Positions 1 through 12,945 of a DNA stretch of 64,000 bases are shown here, one piece after another. Under the pieces are notes generated by a model. It saw only the letters and a program-made list of their open reading frames with translations, was not told the DNA's origin and did not search any database. This stretch comes from Symsagittifera roscoffensis (lineage: Eukaryota > Xenacoelomorpha > Acoela > Convolutidae): the NCBI RefSeq assembly GCF_963678635.1, contig NC_087071.1, positions 36,914,438 through 36,978,437 on the forward strand, read 5' to 3'. Made by a program: the position numbers and the translations under genes. Position 1 is the first letter of the stretch, and each line of letters starts with the position of its first letter.

Positions 1-1256
1 GCGGCGCAAAAAATTTGACAAAAACAGGGTTTTTATAATGCCTTGGGAGAGCTTGGAATCAATCTAGTCACCACTTATAGGGTTTAGAAGACGAGTTTTC
101 TTATGTCGGTCGAATTTACTTTCTGAGCTCTCCCAACGCAGTCTTTATTTCATTGTATAAAATTTTCCAGAACAGTGGTTTTTAGGCATTTGAAAAAAGA
201 TTTAAAAACGAATTGCGTTTTTCTTGGCTTCCCTAATATTTTGTTTGGGTATTGACGCCGATGCCACCTTGAAAAACATTACAAGTACAATCCTAATAAA
301 AGCGTTTGAGCTAAACATTGCTGAATTGTAACCGATGCTCGAGCTTAACATTGCTAAAGTATTGCTGGTCATTACTGATTTGCTCATTAATATCAATACG
401 GAAATTGAACAAAAAAACATTGCCCGAAAAAAACTTGTTAGATTTTCTCAAATTTGGACCAGTATAACGAGCTACAAACCAACTGAAAACAAACCAAAAT
501 TTTCTCGAGCAAATTTAGCTGAGGTAACCCGGGTAGACCTCGCAGAGATAGTCTCAGCCCTGTTTCAGCATCAATTCAGGAATCAGTACTGCAAATATAC
601 TGATCATGGATAATTAGCCACTGACTGGGGCCTGAAACAGCCAAAATTATCTCTCCTACGCCAAACCAGGAGATATTTTTAGCTTTTTGTTTCCCTGTGA
701 TTGAGATAAAAAGCCAATTCTTTCCCAATGTTTCTCCGCACTTTACTGCAGAACTTTTCAATATCTTCTGCAGACTGTGCAGAATTTTCATTAATTCTGT
801 TATACTAAAATAAAAGACAAAGTTAAAGAAAAATAGCCGGTGATTGCACAAGTAGCACAAAAGGTTCCAAGCACTATCACAAAAAGAATAAATAATAGAT
901 TTTTTATTTTTCCTTTAATAAATAAACACGTAGAAGGTTAGTAAATTAAGTAGATTTTTAGTGAAAAAACTGGAGAAGTTAACGAGCAAAAGCAAGTTGT
1001 TGTTTTTAAGTTCTTTGTGTTTTGTTAAGTTTTCGTGAATGGAAGATGAAGATAAATGCATATGGTCAAGTGATTTGAAGTACGTTTATACATGATCACA
1101 TGGATGGAATGAAACCAAAAAAAGCACATCCAGTGTTCTCTGTTCAAGTGTTGAGTTCGTAGAAGCTATAAAAGCCGTTTCAGTAACTAGCACTAAATTA
1201 GGCTGCCAAAAATTCGTAATTAACCATGATAGTTACTCAAATATAGGTGTAAAAAT
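1..1256. other. No gene recognised
   Basis: AT-rich sequence with no convincing exon, RNA gene or transposon protein. Open frames near 335-613 and 576-860 show no recognisable domain and no splice-bounded structure. The interval lies downstream of the lectin-domain gene on the minus strand and probably includes its 3' UTR, but I see no clear AATAAA close to that stop. Confidence 0.5.
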
Positions 1257-1438
1257 TCAATTCAACGAGAAATAAGGGTCATCGCAACCTATCACAGAAC
1301 TGGAATCAGTACGCCAGTTGTCACAGACAATTGTTGCATTAAAATAGCCCTCCATTGTGTCATAGAGACCAGGCCCAAGCATGTATCCAGGAGTTTCCAG
1401 CTGAATAATATTTGCACCTGAGTGATCGGGCTGATTAT
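1257..1438 (-). CDS. Terminal exon of PAN-TSP1-C-type lectin gene
   Basis: This exon ends the secreted protein begun at 4778. It starts after a CAG acceptor (complement of 1439-1441) with two bases that complete a split codon, then encodes 59 residues and a stop. It supplies the second half of the C-type-lectin fold: NQPDHSG continues the WxxxxPD stretch of such domains, and GLYDTMEGYFNATIVCD is the usual C-terminal beta strands ending in a paired cysteine. A further acidic Cys-containing tail follows. The phase (two bases left over) exactly matches the one base left by the exon 3953-4778, giving LLWG-D-NQPDH at the junction. The splice junction is inferred from sequence. The lectin fold is known family knowledge. 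Carbohydrate binding is not shown, and the classical EPN/QPD calcium motifs are not clearly present. Confidence 0.7.
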
Positions 1439-1639
1439 CTGACATAGGGATTGTCAAAATGATTTTAAATTAACAATTTATCCACAGAAACATACAAGCT
1501 GAGCCACACACTTTTTTTACGGAGAGCCGTTGTTGTGTCCCTGTCTAAGAAAAAAATGCTATTTTAGTGTGTGCCTTTCAAAACATTCTGTTACAAAACT
1601 TCTCTTGGGTTAATATTTGCAAGAAATTGACACGATGTA

Positions 1640-2100
1640 TACCCACGTTGACGTCCGAAAAAGAAAAAAACGCTTGTCATACAATCTCATATATGGCGAT
1701 TACGGAAAAAATGCTTATCATAAAATTTTCTACAAAACTTAAAAACTGTACTAAGCGTTTTTAGAGAAATACGTCTGTTCTATTTCCATCTTTTGAACCT
1801 TTCTGCTCAATAAAAACATGATTTTAATTTTGGTCAAAAAATGCTTTTCATAATGTTCTCATATATAAAAACTGTATGATAAGCACTTTGCTATGGAAAA
1901 AATAAAATCTTCAAATTAATTTAACGATGTTCTGGATGAATTCAAATGAGTTTAAAAATTTTTTTTTGAAAGAATGCATTTTGACTCTCAAAAACATGAT
2001 TTTATTTTTGATCAGAAAAAATGCTTATCCTATATATTTCCTAATGAAAAATGTATGATATGCTTTTTTTCATAAGCAAAAATAAAAGTTTGAGGTAAAA
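1640..2100. repeat. Degenerate tandem repeat, about 177 bp period
   Basis: AACATGATTTT followed by a run containing AAAAAATGCTT recurs near 1812 and 1990, with a weaker relative near 1690. The copies lie inside the lectin-gene intron. They are diverged and show no coding potential. Confidence 0.4.
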
Positions 2101-3278
2101 AAATTTTTAATACTTTTTTTGTTTGCAAACTTGGTTTTGTGCTCAAATACAAATTTTTATGAAAAAAAGTTTTGCATGCAACATTTGTTTTTTTAAACAT
2201 AGTCCAAGAGGAGTTTTTCACCCAAAAAAATCAAAAGTTAGAGAGAAGTGTTTTTTTTTGTAAGCACGATTATTATTTTTTTATTTCATTCGCTAAGATA
2301 AAAATGATTTTGTAAAAAAACAGGACTTTTTTCCTCAACTACCAAAATGTTCACAACAAAAATTATCTAATTAGTCACAAAAAGTTACATTTTTGGCTTA
2401 TATTTCTATGTGAAAAAGAGAAAATGCGGCAGAAATCACCAAATGCAGTTTATCTGCGTGGTAACTGCCAGTTACACTCTGGTTTTTCTTATGACAAAAG
2501 TCCAGGGTTAGTGTTTCGGCTGAATCACAAAATTTCAAAACAAATTTGTTTGGTATTTTTATTTATGGAGAAAATGCTTCTTGTACAATTTCATAGTATG
2601 GAAAAATTTTGCGGGTTCCGTCTACATTTGGAAATACACGACAGTGTAGATAATTTATTATACCGATAATATTATTCGTTTGTATATCCCAGAATTTGTT
2701 CCGGAGTCAGACAAATTTGTTAGAGATTCTTCAATTTTTGTTGCATTTTCCGCACATACGCCTGTTTTAAGGCAATTTGGAGCAATACAGTGTCTTTGGC
2801 ATACAAAAAAGCAAAACTGTTCAAAGAAAAGTAGAGATGATGCCGTTTCCTTGAACAATCAGTTTTCAGCTTGTCGACGATTCCGCTTAAAAAAAAAATT
2901 ATCGCTTATCCTTGTGATGTAAGAATGCTGAAAGCCAAGATGGTGATGTTTTGCCTTGCAATCAAACAGATTTGTTACCTATCAAATTGTTTTTTTTTTC
3001 GATAAAAAACGAAAAAAAAAATTTTTTTTTTGTTTTCTTTTGAATTTTAACATGATCATGCTCATTAGTAACAAAAACAGTGGAAGATGGCAAAAAATAG
3101 AAGCAGCACTCCAATAAAAAACCAAACATTATTTCTGGAACATGAAAAATACTTTTACACGTTAGAGTACAAAAACCATTTGAAAGTCGTCAGGCGAAAA
3201 AAACTCAATATTAAACAAAACATTTTTATTTCTGCACTGAGCTCTTTATTTCCACTCAGTTTTTATTTAGTTTTACCA

Positions 3279-3667
3279 AGCCATGACGGGGGCTATTCTC
3301 ATTCGCGAAGGACCGAATGAGCAAAAAAAACTCGTGAGCGAAAGACCGTAAGCGAAATTAGCAGAAAGTCAATTTTTGAAAAGAAACAATTGCCATTCAA
3401 TTAAAATAAATTAAATGCAGCAATATATTGCTTCTTTCATAACGAAACCCTTCAGATATAAAACTTGTTCCAATTCGGCGGCGATTAGTGACAATTTAAA
3501 ACTTTGGCATATTTCTGCCGTTTTTATATTCGGCCATCAATATCAAAACTCAGTCCCTGGGAATGCTTACATTCTTTGCAAAATTTAGATAACTGAAATC
3601 TGATTGGCTGATTTTCATTTTCGCGCATTCGGTCCTTCGCGTATTAAGGATTCCACCAGCCATGACG
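3279..3667. mobile_element. MITE-like DNA transposon with 10-bp TSD
   Basis: A 369-bp element (3289-3657) lies between two copies of AGCCATGACG (3279-3288 and 3658-3667), read as a target-site duplication. Its ends are inverted repeats: CGCGAAGGACCGAATG near the left end and CATTCGGTCCTTCGCG near the right end, within TIRs of about 30 bp that begin with GG. The interior is AT-rich and non-coding, so it would be non-autonomous. A 10-bp duplication is close to what Mutator-like elements make, but the superfamily is an inference. It sits in the intron of the lectin-domain gene. Confidence 0.75.
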
Positions 3668-3952
3668 TGATCAAAATTGATCGATCACACAGTTTCTTGA
3701 TTGTCAATCTGATATCTGATTGAGATTTGAAAATTTGCCTAATTACTATAATCAAAGAAATCATTTTTTTTTAAAATTTTTCAGAAAAAATGATGGCAAA
3801 TAAGTACGGTACAAAATTCTTTGCGTAATTGATTGCGCTTGAATAAGCTTTGAAAATCATTTGAAGACTTAGCATATTTTAAGGCTTTCCGCTTGAGAGT
3901 TTGTTTCTTTGCAGAAAATAGTCTCCTACTGTTCATGTTGACAGCCCCTAAC

Positions 3953-4778
3953 CTCCCCATAATAAACCACCACACATCGACGTTATATATTGAGTCCCGG
4001 TTTGGTCTGAATATTTTGTATCATTACCAATCATGGCGGCAGCAGGCTTTCTGAATCCAGTCCAAAAACGCTTCGCCGGCTGCAAGAATTCGTCGATTTG
4101 GTTTTCAGAATACCAAAACAAAGCAGTGAATAGAGTTTTGTTTATCTGGTTGCAATAACTCTCGGCCTGGGCGTATTCGAATACTGCATGATAAGGGACT
4201 GGGTATTTTGTTTGCTCGTCAAATCGCCCACCGGTGCATTTTTTACCCCCAAAAATGGGCCTCGTGCAGTTTCTAGCTCGAGTTCTACTCTTCAGAATAT
4301 TTGCATAGTTAGAACCACAAGGGTTGACGTAACTTAATTCTATGTCCAACCAATCTGAACATTTGGAGTCGGTCATTGACTGTTCAAGCCCACAATTTTC
4401 AAAATCTGAGGGTCGGTACGCTTCGATGTTTCCAACAAAACACGGGACATCGAAACCATCAGAAATAACCCAGAGAGTTAAATCAGAAGATGATGTTCTG
4501 ACAATTGAACTTTCATTCAACTCAACTCTTGGATCTGTTGAATATTGAATGCAACGTTTAGAGCCATAAGCCACACTTGAGCATTTTTTGTCAAACATGC
4601 ATAGTTGCAGGCACCGTTTTTCATCGATTCCATTTATTTGTTTGAGCAGGAAATGCGATGGTAGCAAGATTCCCGGAAGTTTATGAAAGAGTCCAAATCG
4701 ATTAACAGTCGCCGAATGAGTGTTGTTTAAAGTTAGAAATAAGAAATAGGCAATTTTAAATCCTAAAAACTTGTTCAT
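3953..4778 (-). CDS. Secreted PAN/apple - TSP1 - C-type lectin protein, 5' exon
   Basis: With exon 1257-1438 this gives a 335-residue protein. I chose the ATG at 4778 because the next residues form a signal peptide (about 1-23: hydrophobic FKIAYFLFLTL, cleavage near THS-A); an in-frame ATG lies further out at 4829. Residues about 42-80 are a PAN/apple-like module (DEKRCLQLCMFDKKCSSVAY). Residues about 139-186 resemble a thrombospondin type 1 repeat (CSDW, RTRARNCTRP, GGKKCTGG). Residues 195-275 open a C-type lectin domain (YCNQINKTLF, RFWTGFRK). N-glycosylation sequons are present. The exon ends GGGGAG at 3953 before GTTAGG, phase 1. Such extracellular mosaic proteins are typical of invertebrate secreted or matrix adhesion and immune repertoires; the actual function is unknown. 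An upstream non-coding exon is possible, since CAG precedes the ATG. Confidence 0.75.
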
Positions 4779-4829
4779 CTGTACTGTAAGGGTTTTCTGC
4801 AACTGGAAATAATCTCGAATTTTTGTCAA

Positions 4830-6115
4830 AGTTTCGTCAAAAGTTCGTCAAAACTTGATTTTTATCTTTTGAATTAAAAAAGTTCAAGAACGCAACAAAT
4901 CATCAATACAAAAAGTAAATTTTTTTAAAAAAAAAAAAGTTTTGTTTTCATTGGCTAGAATATTTTAAAAAATTACATTTTATACTTTTCTGAGGCTCGC
5001 AGCATAAAAAGATGAAAACACAAATGGCTCATATGGTAATAAATTCATAGAAGAGGAACAGAAGCCAGAAGTTTAGAATAATTAAAATGTCAATTACAAA
5101 TCTAAACGGATGTTGCTTAGATGGATTGATTCTTTTGCATTCGTTACGTATGTAGAAAAGAACCAAGCAAGAAGCTTAGAATATGTAAATAAAATATCAA
5201 CTGCAAATCCAAACGGAAGTTGCTTTTTTGACGGAGTTATAGGAGGGGTCAAATAAGCTGGTTTTCTGTAGCTCGCGTTTTCATAGAAACTAATTGAAAC
5301 TGACAATATTTCGATCTGTGAGTTTTTAAATCAACAAAGTATCAAATAAGACTAGCAAGCCCCCCCCCCCCCAACCTCACACAGGCATCAGTTTTTAGGT
5401 GTAACGGAAAGTTTTAGGAACTTGTTTATGCAAAGCAATTATGTTCATCATGGCCTAATCAGTCTGCATGTCAATTGTCATAACAATCGGACAATTGCAA
5501 AGACAAAAACTTGCAGGCGGGGGAAAGGAAAAAAAGCCTAAGACCAGACTGAAAGCATCAAGTTAAATTGAAAGGAACCCTTAAACATGGAGAAGGTTAC
5601 CAAAGCGGTGGAGCTGATGCCCTTGAAAAGATCCATCTAAACATTGCCTCTTTCAATACTATTGTATGATGCCAACTTTGATCGGCTAACTCCACTATTT
5701 TTTTTAGAGATATGTGCTTCGATGCATTTTTTTTATTGCAAAATTCTTGCTTTATTTCTTTGATTTTTTTGTTGCAATTGCATAGTTATTTTTGTTTGTA
5801 AATTTTCAGATTGGCAATCACTCCGTTTAGAAATATGATTCAAACACTGATTCAAACATCTTTCCGACATTTATTTTTTTGTATGACGTTTCAGCATCGT
5901 TTAGAAGTTTCAGTTTTCTTCTATGAGCTGATGCTTAAACGAGAATTTTATGATGTATAATTGACTGAGCAAAAAGTTTTGGCGCACAAAGTTTTTGGTA
6001 AGGCTGTTTTTTGGTCTAAGCTTTTCTATGTCTTTAAAAAAAATCCGCAGTAGTGGTTTATATAGTGATGTTGTTTTTAAACATTGATTAGTCATCTACC
6101 TTTTTGAACTTGATT
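4830..6115. other. No gene recognised; poly-C run
   Basis: AT-rich sequence upstream of the lectin gene, likely including its promoter. The only distinctive feature is a run of 13 C at 5360-5372. A pair of similar segments near 5090 and 5205 (both containing ATCCAAACGGA-like text) suggests a local duplication. Confidence 0.45.
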
Positions 6116-6315
6116 NNNNNNNNNNNNNNNNNNNNNNNNNNNNNNNNNNNNNNNNNNNNNNNNNNNNNNNNNNNNNNNNNNNNNNNNNNNNNNNNNNNNN
6201 NNNNNNNNNNNNNNNNNNNNNNNNNNNNNNNNNNNNNNNNNNNNNNNNNNNNNNNNNNNNNNNNNNNNNNNNNNNNNNNNNNNNNNNNNNNNNNNNNNNN
6301 NNNNNNNNNNNNNNN
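6116..6315. other. Assembly gap (200 N)
   Basis: Exactly 200 undetermined bases, a conventional scaffold-gap length, so the true size is probably unknown. The first recognisable copy of the tandem array starts immediately after it, so the array may continue into the gap. Confidence 0.95.
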
Positions 6316-9265
6316 CATTAGGAAGTAAATTTTTGTACGCTGAGACAAGGATGAATCAGAGCGAAGTTTCAAAATTGCCAAAAATGTTTCGCCATTAATG
6401 TTTCAACTGAGATGCACATATTTTTTACCAATGAATCAGAGCGAAGCTTCAAAATTGGCAACAATGTTTCATCATCAATGTTTCAACTGGTATTCACATA
6501 TTTTTCACCGATGAATTAGTGTGTTTTAATCAATCAAAAACACAAAAAACATAGAACACGAAAAACATTTACTTTTTGCGTTTTTTCATAAGAAAGCTAA
6601 GAGGTTACAAAGCAGTTATCCGCGCCAATACACTGCCTTTTTTACATAATTTTCTACTAGCATTAGAAATAAATTTTTGCTCAGGCGTAAATAACAAAAA
6701 ACGAATCCGAGTGATGAGGCTTGAAAACTTTTCTTGAACTTTTCAATATTCACGAAAAAAAGCCTTTTTTTTCAATTTCAAGTTTAATATTGTTTAAAAA
6801 AATTTTGCCGGTAATTTTTTTTTTTTTTTGGATAGACATTGAGTGAACCTTGATTTGAAGTAGGTTGGCTTCCTTGTCCTTTAGGAAACATATCTAGCAA
6901 AAACAGAGCGAAAATCAGAAAATTTGGTTTGAAACGATAACTGTTAAAATGGATGACCCAAAAAAAACTAATCAAAAAATAGATTTTTTTTTCGCTCTGA
7001 TTTACAAATTCTTAATTACTAAAAAAAATCATATAGCAAATCAGTTTTACATGAAAAGTTCAATTTAAGTATTAAAATAGTTAACAAGAGCTTTGCACAA
7101 TTTGTCATTTTTAACTCAACGTTTTAGTTTCAGTTTCTCATTGGAATGTTGAAACAGAAGCTTTCAGAGCTTTTTATTTGAGCAGCATTTTTTTGGGGGG
7201 GGGGGAGACGTTTTCTGGGCAGTTGCACCTACTCTCGTGAGTACATATTTTTTTTAAAATTGTTTCATTCTCAAGCTTTTCCAGATCATCGTCTTTGTTT
7301 ATTTTGACATGTTTTTTACCATTATCTCCCGTCCTTACACAACCGACACCACACAATTGTTCGTGCTATCTCGATGAGACCCTTTTGCTTAGCAGCTGCT
7401 TATATTTCTGTTTATGCTTTGGGCTGGGCGCGATTAAATCAATCACTTTTTGTTTACTCGATTGATGTTGCGTAAAGTTTGCTCCTCAATACAGACTGGA
7501 ATTTTTTTTTGTTTCAAAACTAAATTTTATTTGTTTCATTACAACCGTTTCTAAAAGGCTTGAAAATTTTTACTTGAAAGTTTCGTTATTCGCGAAAGAA
7601 GCTGTATTTTCCAATTTCAGGTTTAATTTGTTTTTAAAAAACTTTGCTGGTAGTTTTTGGTTTTTTGCATGAAAAACACAACTTGTATAACGTCAAAGAC
7701 ATAAAATATGGAATTATTTTAAGAAAACAAGGTTATGGAATGTTTAATTTTCTCTAGCTGTTTTTTTGGTTGATTTGGGATAACAAATATTTAAGATGGC
7801 TTGATCAATTTTTTACCGATATCTTGAAAATGTAGCAAAAACGATAAAACATTAACGATCAAGCATTCAAGAATCAAATTAACGTTTTTCTTTGAACAGT
7901 CATTGTAACATTTTGGAAATTTCAAGCCAATTAGAGAAAAAAAACTTGCTATAAGAACCTGGATTGCTTCTTTTTCTTCTTTTTCTTTTTTTGAGATTTG
8001 CAATAATTTGTGTTCATCTTCTCAACTTGCACAATTCTAATAAAGCTTGGAAAGCGTAAAAATAAAAAAATAAATCCGGCATGCAAATCCATAAAGTTAC
8101 AATTAAATATTTCCACAAGTTTTGAGGTCTACATTTGCTGTTTAACTAAGTATTTCAAAAGTATTTCTTGATCAAGCAAGTCAAAATGAAACCTCGAAAA
8201 AAAAATTGATAGCCTGAATCAGTAAACCAAAACAATAGTTTTTTGAGCAAGCACCTTGAACAGAACGGTTTTTAGCATTTTCAAGTTGGACGTTGATGCC
8301 TCCCATGATCTCTACTATTTTTTAAAGTGCAAACAAAAAAGCAGAGCGGCATTTTTTCCGATATCGCCCACCTCGCATGCCCAACAATTTTTTGGCCGAG
8401 TGAGTGTTTTTGCAAACCTAAATATGTGGCAAAAAGTGTGGTGGAAGATTCAACATGCCTGGACAACCGGTCTATGTTTACTTTATTTGTAAAAATTTAT
8501 AGGTTGAGAAAAAAGAGCCGCAATGCAATTTTGAAAAACCGCAGATCAATTTTGAAAACTAGGATTATTCTGTAAAAATCTGTAGAACTGGGATCAATTA
8601 CAGAATTGCCTTCTTTTTTGTTTCAATACAAAATCCTAATTGTTTCATTACAAAATATTTTTATCTATAGTTTTATCAACCGTTTATAATCTACAGTTTT
8701 TCTTTAAAGTTATATTCGATTATAATCGATAAGTTTCAACCGGCGTGTTTCAATATCGGCGAAACTTTCTAAGAGATCATAGATCTGGCTTCATTGCATT
8801 GAACTACCCCAGAAAGTGAATGAAACGGCAAAAAAACGTAAAAACAAAATAAGTTGGGAACAAATTAAATAAAAACGAGAGCAAATTGTTATATATCTTT
8901 TTATCGAAATAACTGGTATAATCTAAATAAAGAAATGAGGGAAAAATTTATAACTGACTCTACCCCAAGTTCTACCCCATTTGAAAAAACGTCGTATATC
9001 TTTTTGTGAGATTCTTAAATTCATAAAAAGGAACAAAACCCTATTATTCTCCCCAACTCACGCCACACACCCAAGAAACGATTTTTAAATCTATAATTAT
9101 ACTCAAGGCTGAAAACCTGAAAATAGAGAAATCGATTAAAAATTGCATTCTTGGTTTTGCGAAAAATTTAATTCATTTTTTTTTCATCCTAATTTTATCT
9201 TATGTTAAATTCAAAAACATTATTTTTCGCAAAGAATTATCGATGATTCGTTGATGAGTTGGCGT
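6316..9265. repeat. Tandem array, copy 1 of ~2.9 kb unit
   Basis: The unit head is marked by GTACGCTGAGACAAGGATGA at 6335. It runs through a poly-G stretch (7195-7204) and ends before the next head at 9282. Its blocks recur in order in the later copies. Short open frames repeat in each unit (for example the minus-strand frame starting MCGVGCVRTGDNGKKHVK at 7356) but carry frameshifts and no known domain, so I regard the unit as non-coding. Confidence 0.8.
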
Positions 9266-10189
9266 TGGGAATTAAAATTTTGTACGCTGAGACAATGGTG
9301 AATCAGAGCGAAGCTTCAAAACTGGCAAAAATGTTTCGCCATCAATGTTTCAACTGAGATGCACATATTTTTGACCATGAATTAGTGTGGTAATCAATCA
9401 AAAACACAAAAAACATAGAACACGAAAAACATTTAGTTGTTAATTTTGTCTTTTTTCATAAGAAAGCCAAGAGGTTACATAGCAGTTAACCGCGCAAATA
9501 GACTGCATTCTATGATTTTTTCATAAAAGTTAGAAATAAGTTTTTTGCTCAGACTTATATAACAAAAAGTAACCTTTTCTTTAAGGCTTAAAAACTCATA
9601 CTTGAAATCTCGTTATTTGCAATAAAAGCTGTTTTTTATCCAAATTAAGTTTAGATTTGTTTTAAAAAAAACCTTTGCGGCATTTTTTCCGATATCGCCC
9701 ACCTCGCATGCCCAACAATTTTTTGGCCGAGTTAGTGTTTTTGCAAACCTAAATATGTTGGAAAAAGTGTGGTGGAAGATTCAACATGCCTGGACAACCG
9801 GTCTATGTTTACTTTATTTGTAAAAATTTATAGGTTGAGAAAAAAGAGCCGCAATGCAATTTTGAAAAACCGCAGATCAATTTTGAAAACTGGGATTATT
9901 CTGTAAAAATCTGTAGAACTGGGATCAATTACAGAATTGCCTTCTTTTTTGTTTCAATACAAAATATTAATTGTTTCATTACAAAATATTCTTATCTATA
10001 AATTTATCAACCGTTTATAATCTAAAGATTTTCTTTATAGTTATATTCGATTATAATCGATAAGTTTCAACCGGCGTGTTTCAATATCGGCGAAACTTTC
10101 TAAGAGATCATAGATCTGGCTTCATTGCATTGAAAAAAACAGAAACATTATTTTCCTCAAAGAATTATCGATGATTCATTGATGAGTTA
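9266..10189. repeat. Tandem array, copy 2 (internally deleted)
   Basis: The head is at 9282 (a variant with ACAATGGTGA). Near 9672 the sequence jumps from the head region straight to CGGCATTTTTTCCGATATCG, which in copy 1 lies near 8347, so roughly 1.8 kb of the unit is missing. A second shorter deletion near 10133 removes the block seen at 8810-9220. Total length is only about 0.93 kb. Confidence 0.75.
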
Positions 10190-12945
10190 GCGTTGGGAAG
10201 TAAAATTTTTGTACGCTGAGACAAGGATGAATCAGAGCGAAGCTTCAAAATTTGCAAAAATTATTTTCGCCATCAATGTTTCAACTGAGATGCACATATT
10301 TTTGACCAATGAATTAGTGTGGTAATCAATCAAAAACGCAAAAAACATAGAACACGAAAGGCGTTTATAACAAAAAACGAATCCGAGTAATGAGGCTTGA
10401 AAACTTTTTCTTGAAGTTTTCATTATTCACGAAAAAAGCCTTTTTTTCCAATTTCAAGTTTAATATTGTTTAAAAAAATTTTGCCGGTAATTTTTTTTTT
10501 TTGGATAGACATTGAGTAAACCTTGATTTGAAGTAGGTTGGCTTCCTTGACCTTTAGGAAACATATCTAGCAAAAACAGAGCGAAAATCAGAAAATTTGG
10601 TTTGAAACGATAACTGTTAAAATGGATGACCCAAAAAAAACTAATCAAAAAATAGATATTTTTTTTTCGCTCTGATTTACAAATTCTTAATTACTAAAAA
10701 AAATCATATAGCAAATCAATTTTACATGAAAAGTTCAATTTAAGTATTGAAATAGTTAACAAGAGCTTTGCACAATTTGTCATTTTTAACTTAACGTTTT
10801 AGTTTCAGTTTCTCATTGGAATGTTGAAACAGAAGCTTTCAGAGCTTTTTATTTGAGCAGCATTTTTTGGGGGGGGACTTTTTCTGGGCAGTTGCACCTA
10901 CTCTCGTGAGTATATATATTTTTAAAATTGTTTCATTCTCAAGCTTTTCCAGATCATCGAATTTGTTTAATTTGACATGTTTTTTACCATTATCTCCCGT
11001 CCTTACACAACCGACACCACACAATTGTTCGTGCTATCTCGATGAGACCCTTTTGCTTAGCAGCTGCTTATATTTCTGTTTATGCTTTGGGCTGGGCGCG
11101 ATTAAATCAATCACTTTTTGTTTACTCGATTGATGTTGCGTAAAGTTTGCTCCTCAATACAGACTGGAATTTTTTTTTGTTTCAAAACCAAATTTTATTT
11201 GTTTCATTACAACCGTTTCTATAAGGCTTGAAAATTTTTACTTGAAAGTTTCGTTATTCGCGAAAGAAGCTGTATTTTCCAATTTCAGGTTTAATTTGTT
11301 TTTAAAAAACTTTGCTTGTAGTTTTTGGTTTTTTGCATGAAAAACACAACTTGTATAACGTCAAAGACATAAAATATGGAATTATTTTAAGAAAACAAGG
11401 TTATGGAATGTTTAATTTTCTCTAGCTGTTTTTTTTGGTTGATTTGGGATAACAAATATTTAAGAAGGCTTGATCAATTTTTTACTGATATCTTGAAAAT
11501 GTAGCAAAAACGATAAAACATTAACGATCAAGCATTCAAGAATCAATTTAACGTTTTTCTTTGAACAGTGATTATAACATTTTGGAAATTTCAAGCCAAT
11601 TAGAGAAAAAAAAACTTGCTATAAGAACCTGGATTGCTTCTTTTTCTTCTTTTTCTTTTTTTGAGATTTGCAATAATTTGTGTTCTTCTTCTCAACTTGC
11701 ACAATTCTAATAAAGCTTGGAAAGCGTAAAAATAAAAAAATAAATCCGGCATGCAAATCCATAAAGTTACAATTAAATATTTCTACAAGTTTTGAGGTCT
11801 ACATTTCCTGTTTAACTAAAAAGTATTTCTTGATCAAGCAAGTCAAAATGAAACCTCGAAAAAAAAATTGATAGCCTGAATCAGTAAACCAAAACAATAG
11901 TTTGTTGAGCAAGCACCTTGAACAGAACGGTTTTAGGCCTTTTTAAATTGGACGTTGAAGCCTCCCATGATCTCTACTATTTTTTTAAAGTGCAAACAAA
12001 AAAGCAGAGCGGCATTTTTTCCGATATCACCCACCTCACATGCGCAACAACTTTTTGGCCGAGTGAGTGTTTTTGCAAACCTAAATATGTGACAAAAAGT
12101 GTGGTAGAAGATTCAACATGCCTGGACAACCGGTCAATATTAAATTTATTTATAAAAATTTATAGGTTGAGAAAAAAGAGCCGCAATGCAATTTTGAAAA
12201 AACGCAGGTCAATTTTGAAAACTGGGATTATTCTGTAAAATTCTGTAGAACTGGGATCAATTAAAGAATTGCCTTCTTTTTTGTTTCAATACAAAATACT
12301 AATTGTTTCATTACAAAATATTCTTATCTATAAATTTATCAACCGTTTATAATCTAAAGATTTTCTTTATAGTTATATTCGATTATAATCGATAAGTTTC
12401 AACCGGCGTGTTTCAATATCGGCGAAACTTTCTAAGAGATCATAGATCTGTCTTCATTGCATTGAACTACCCCAGAAAGTGCATGAAACGACAAAAAAAT
12501 CGAAAAACAAAACAAGTTGGGAACAAATTAAGTAAAGAACGAGGGAAAATTGTTATATATCTTTTTATCAAAATAACTGGTATAATCCAAATAAAGAAAC
12601 GAGGGTAAAATTCATAACTGACTCTACCACAGTTTCTATCCCTTTTGAAAAAACGTCGCATATTTTTTTGTGAGATTCCTAAATTAAAAAAAAAAAGAAT
12701 AAAATCCCATTATTCTCCCCAACTTACGCCACACACCCCAGAAACCATTTTTAAATCTATAATGATACTCAGGGGTGAAAACCTGAAAATAGAGAAATCG
12801 ATTAAAAATTGCATTCTTGGTTTTGCGAAAAGTTTAATTAGTTTTTATTTCATCCTAATTATAGATTATAGCTAATTCAAGAACTGCAAAAAAACAGAAA
12901 CATTATTTTCCTCAAAGAAATATCGATGATTCATTGATGAGTTAG
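10190..12945. repeat. Tandem array, copy 3 (~2.75 kb)
   Basis: The head is at 10211 and the next head at 12966. From about 10840 to the end it is almost identical to copy 4, differing by occasional single bases and homopolymer lengths (for example AAGAAGGC near 11462 against AAGATGGC near 13913). It carries the same short open frames as copy 1, at 11024 (minus) and 11918 (plus). Confidence 0.85.

Noticed and set aside
2664-2816. Cys-rich minus-strand candidate exon (six Cys, splice-like ends) inside the lectin-gene intron
   Set aside because: Its ends are phase 0/0, incompatible with the phase-1 intron that contains it, and it matches no domain I know.
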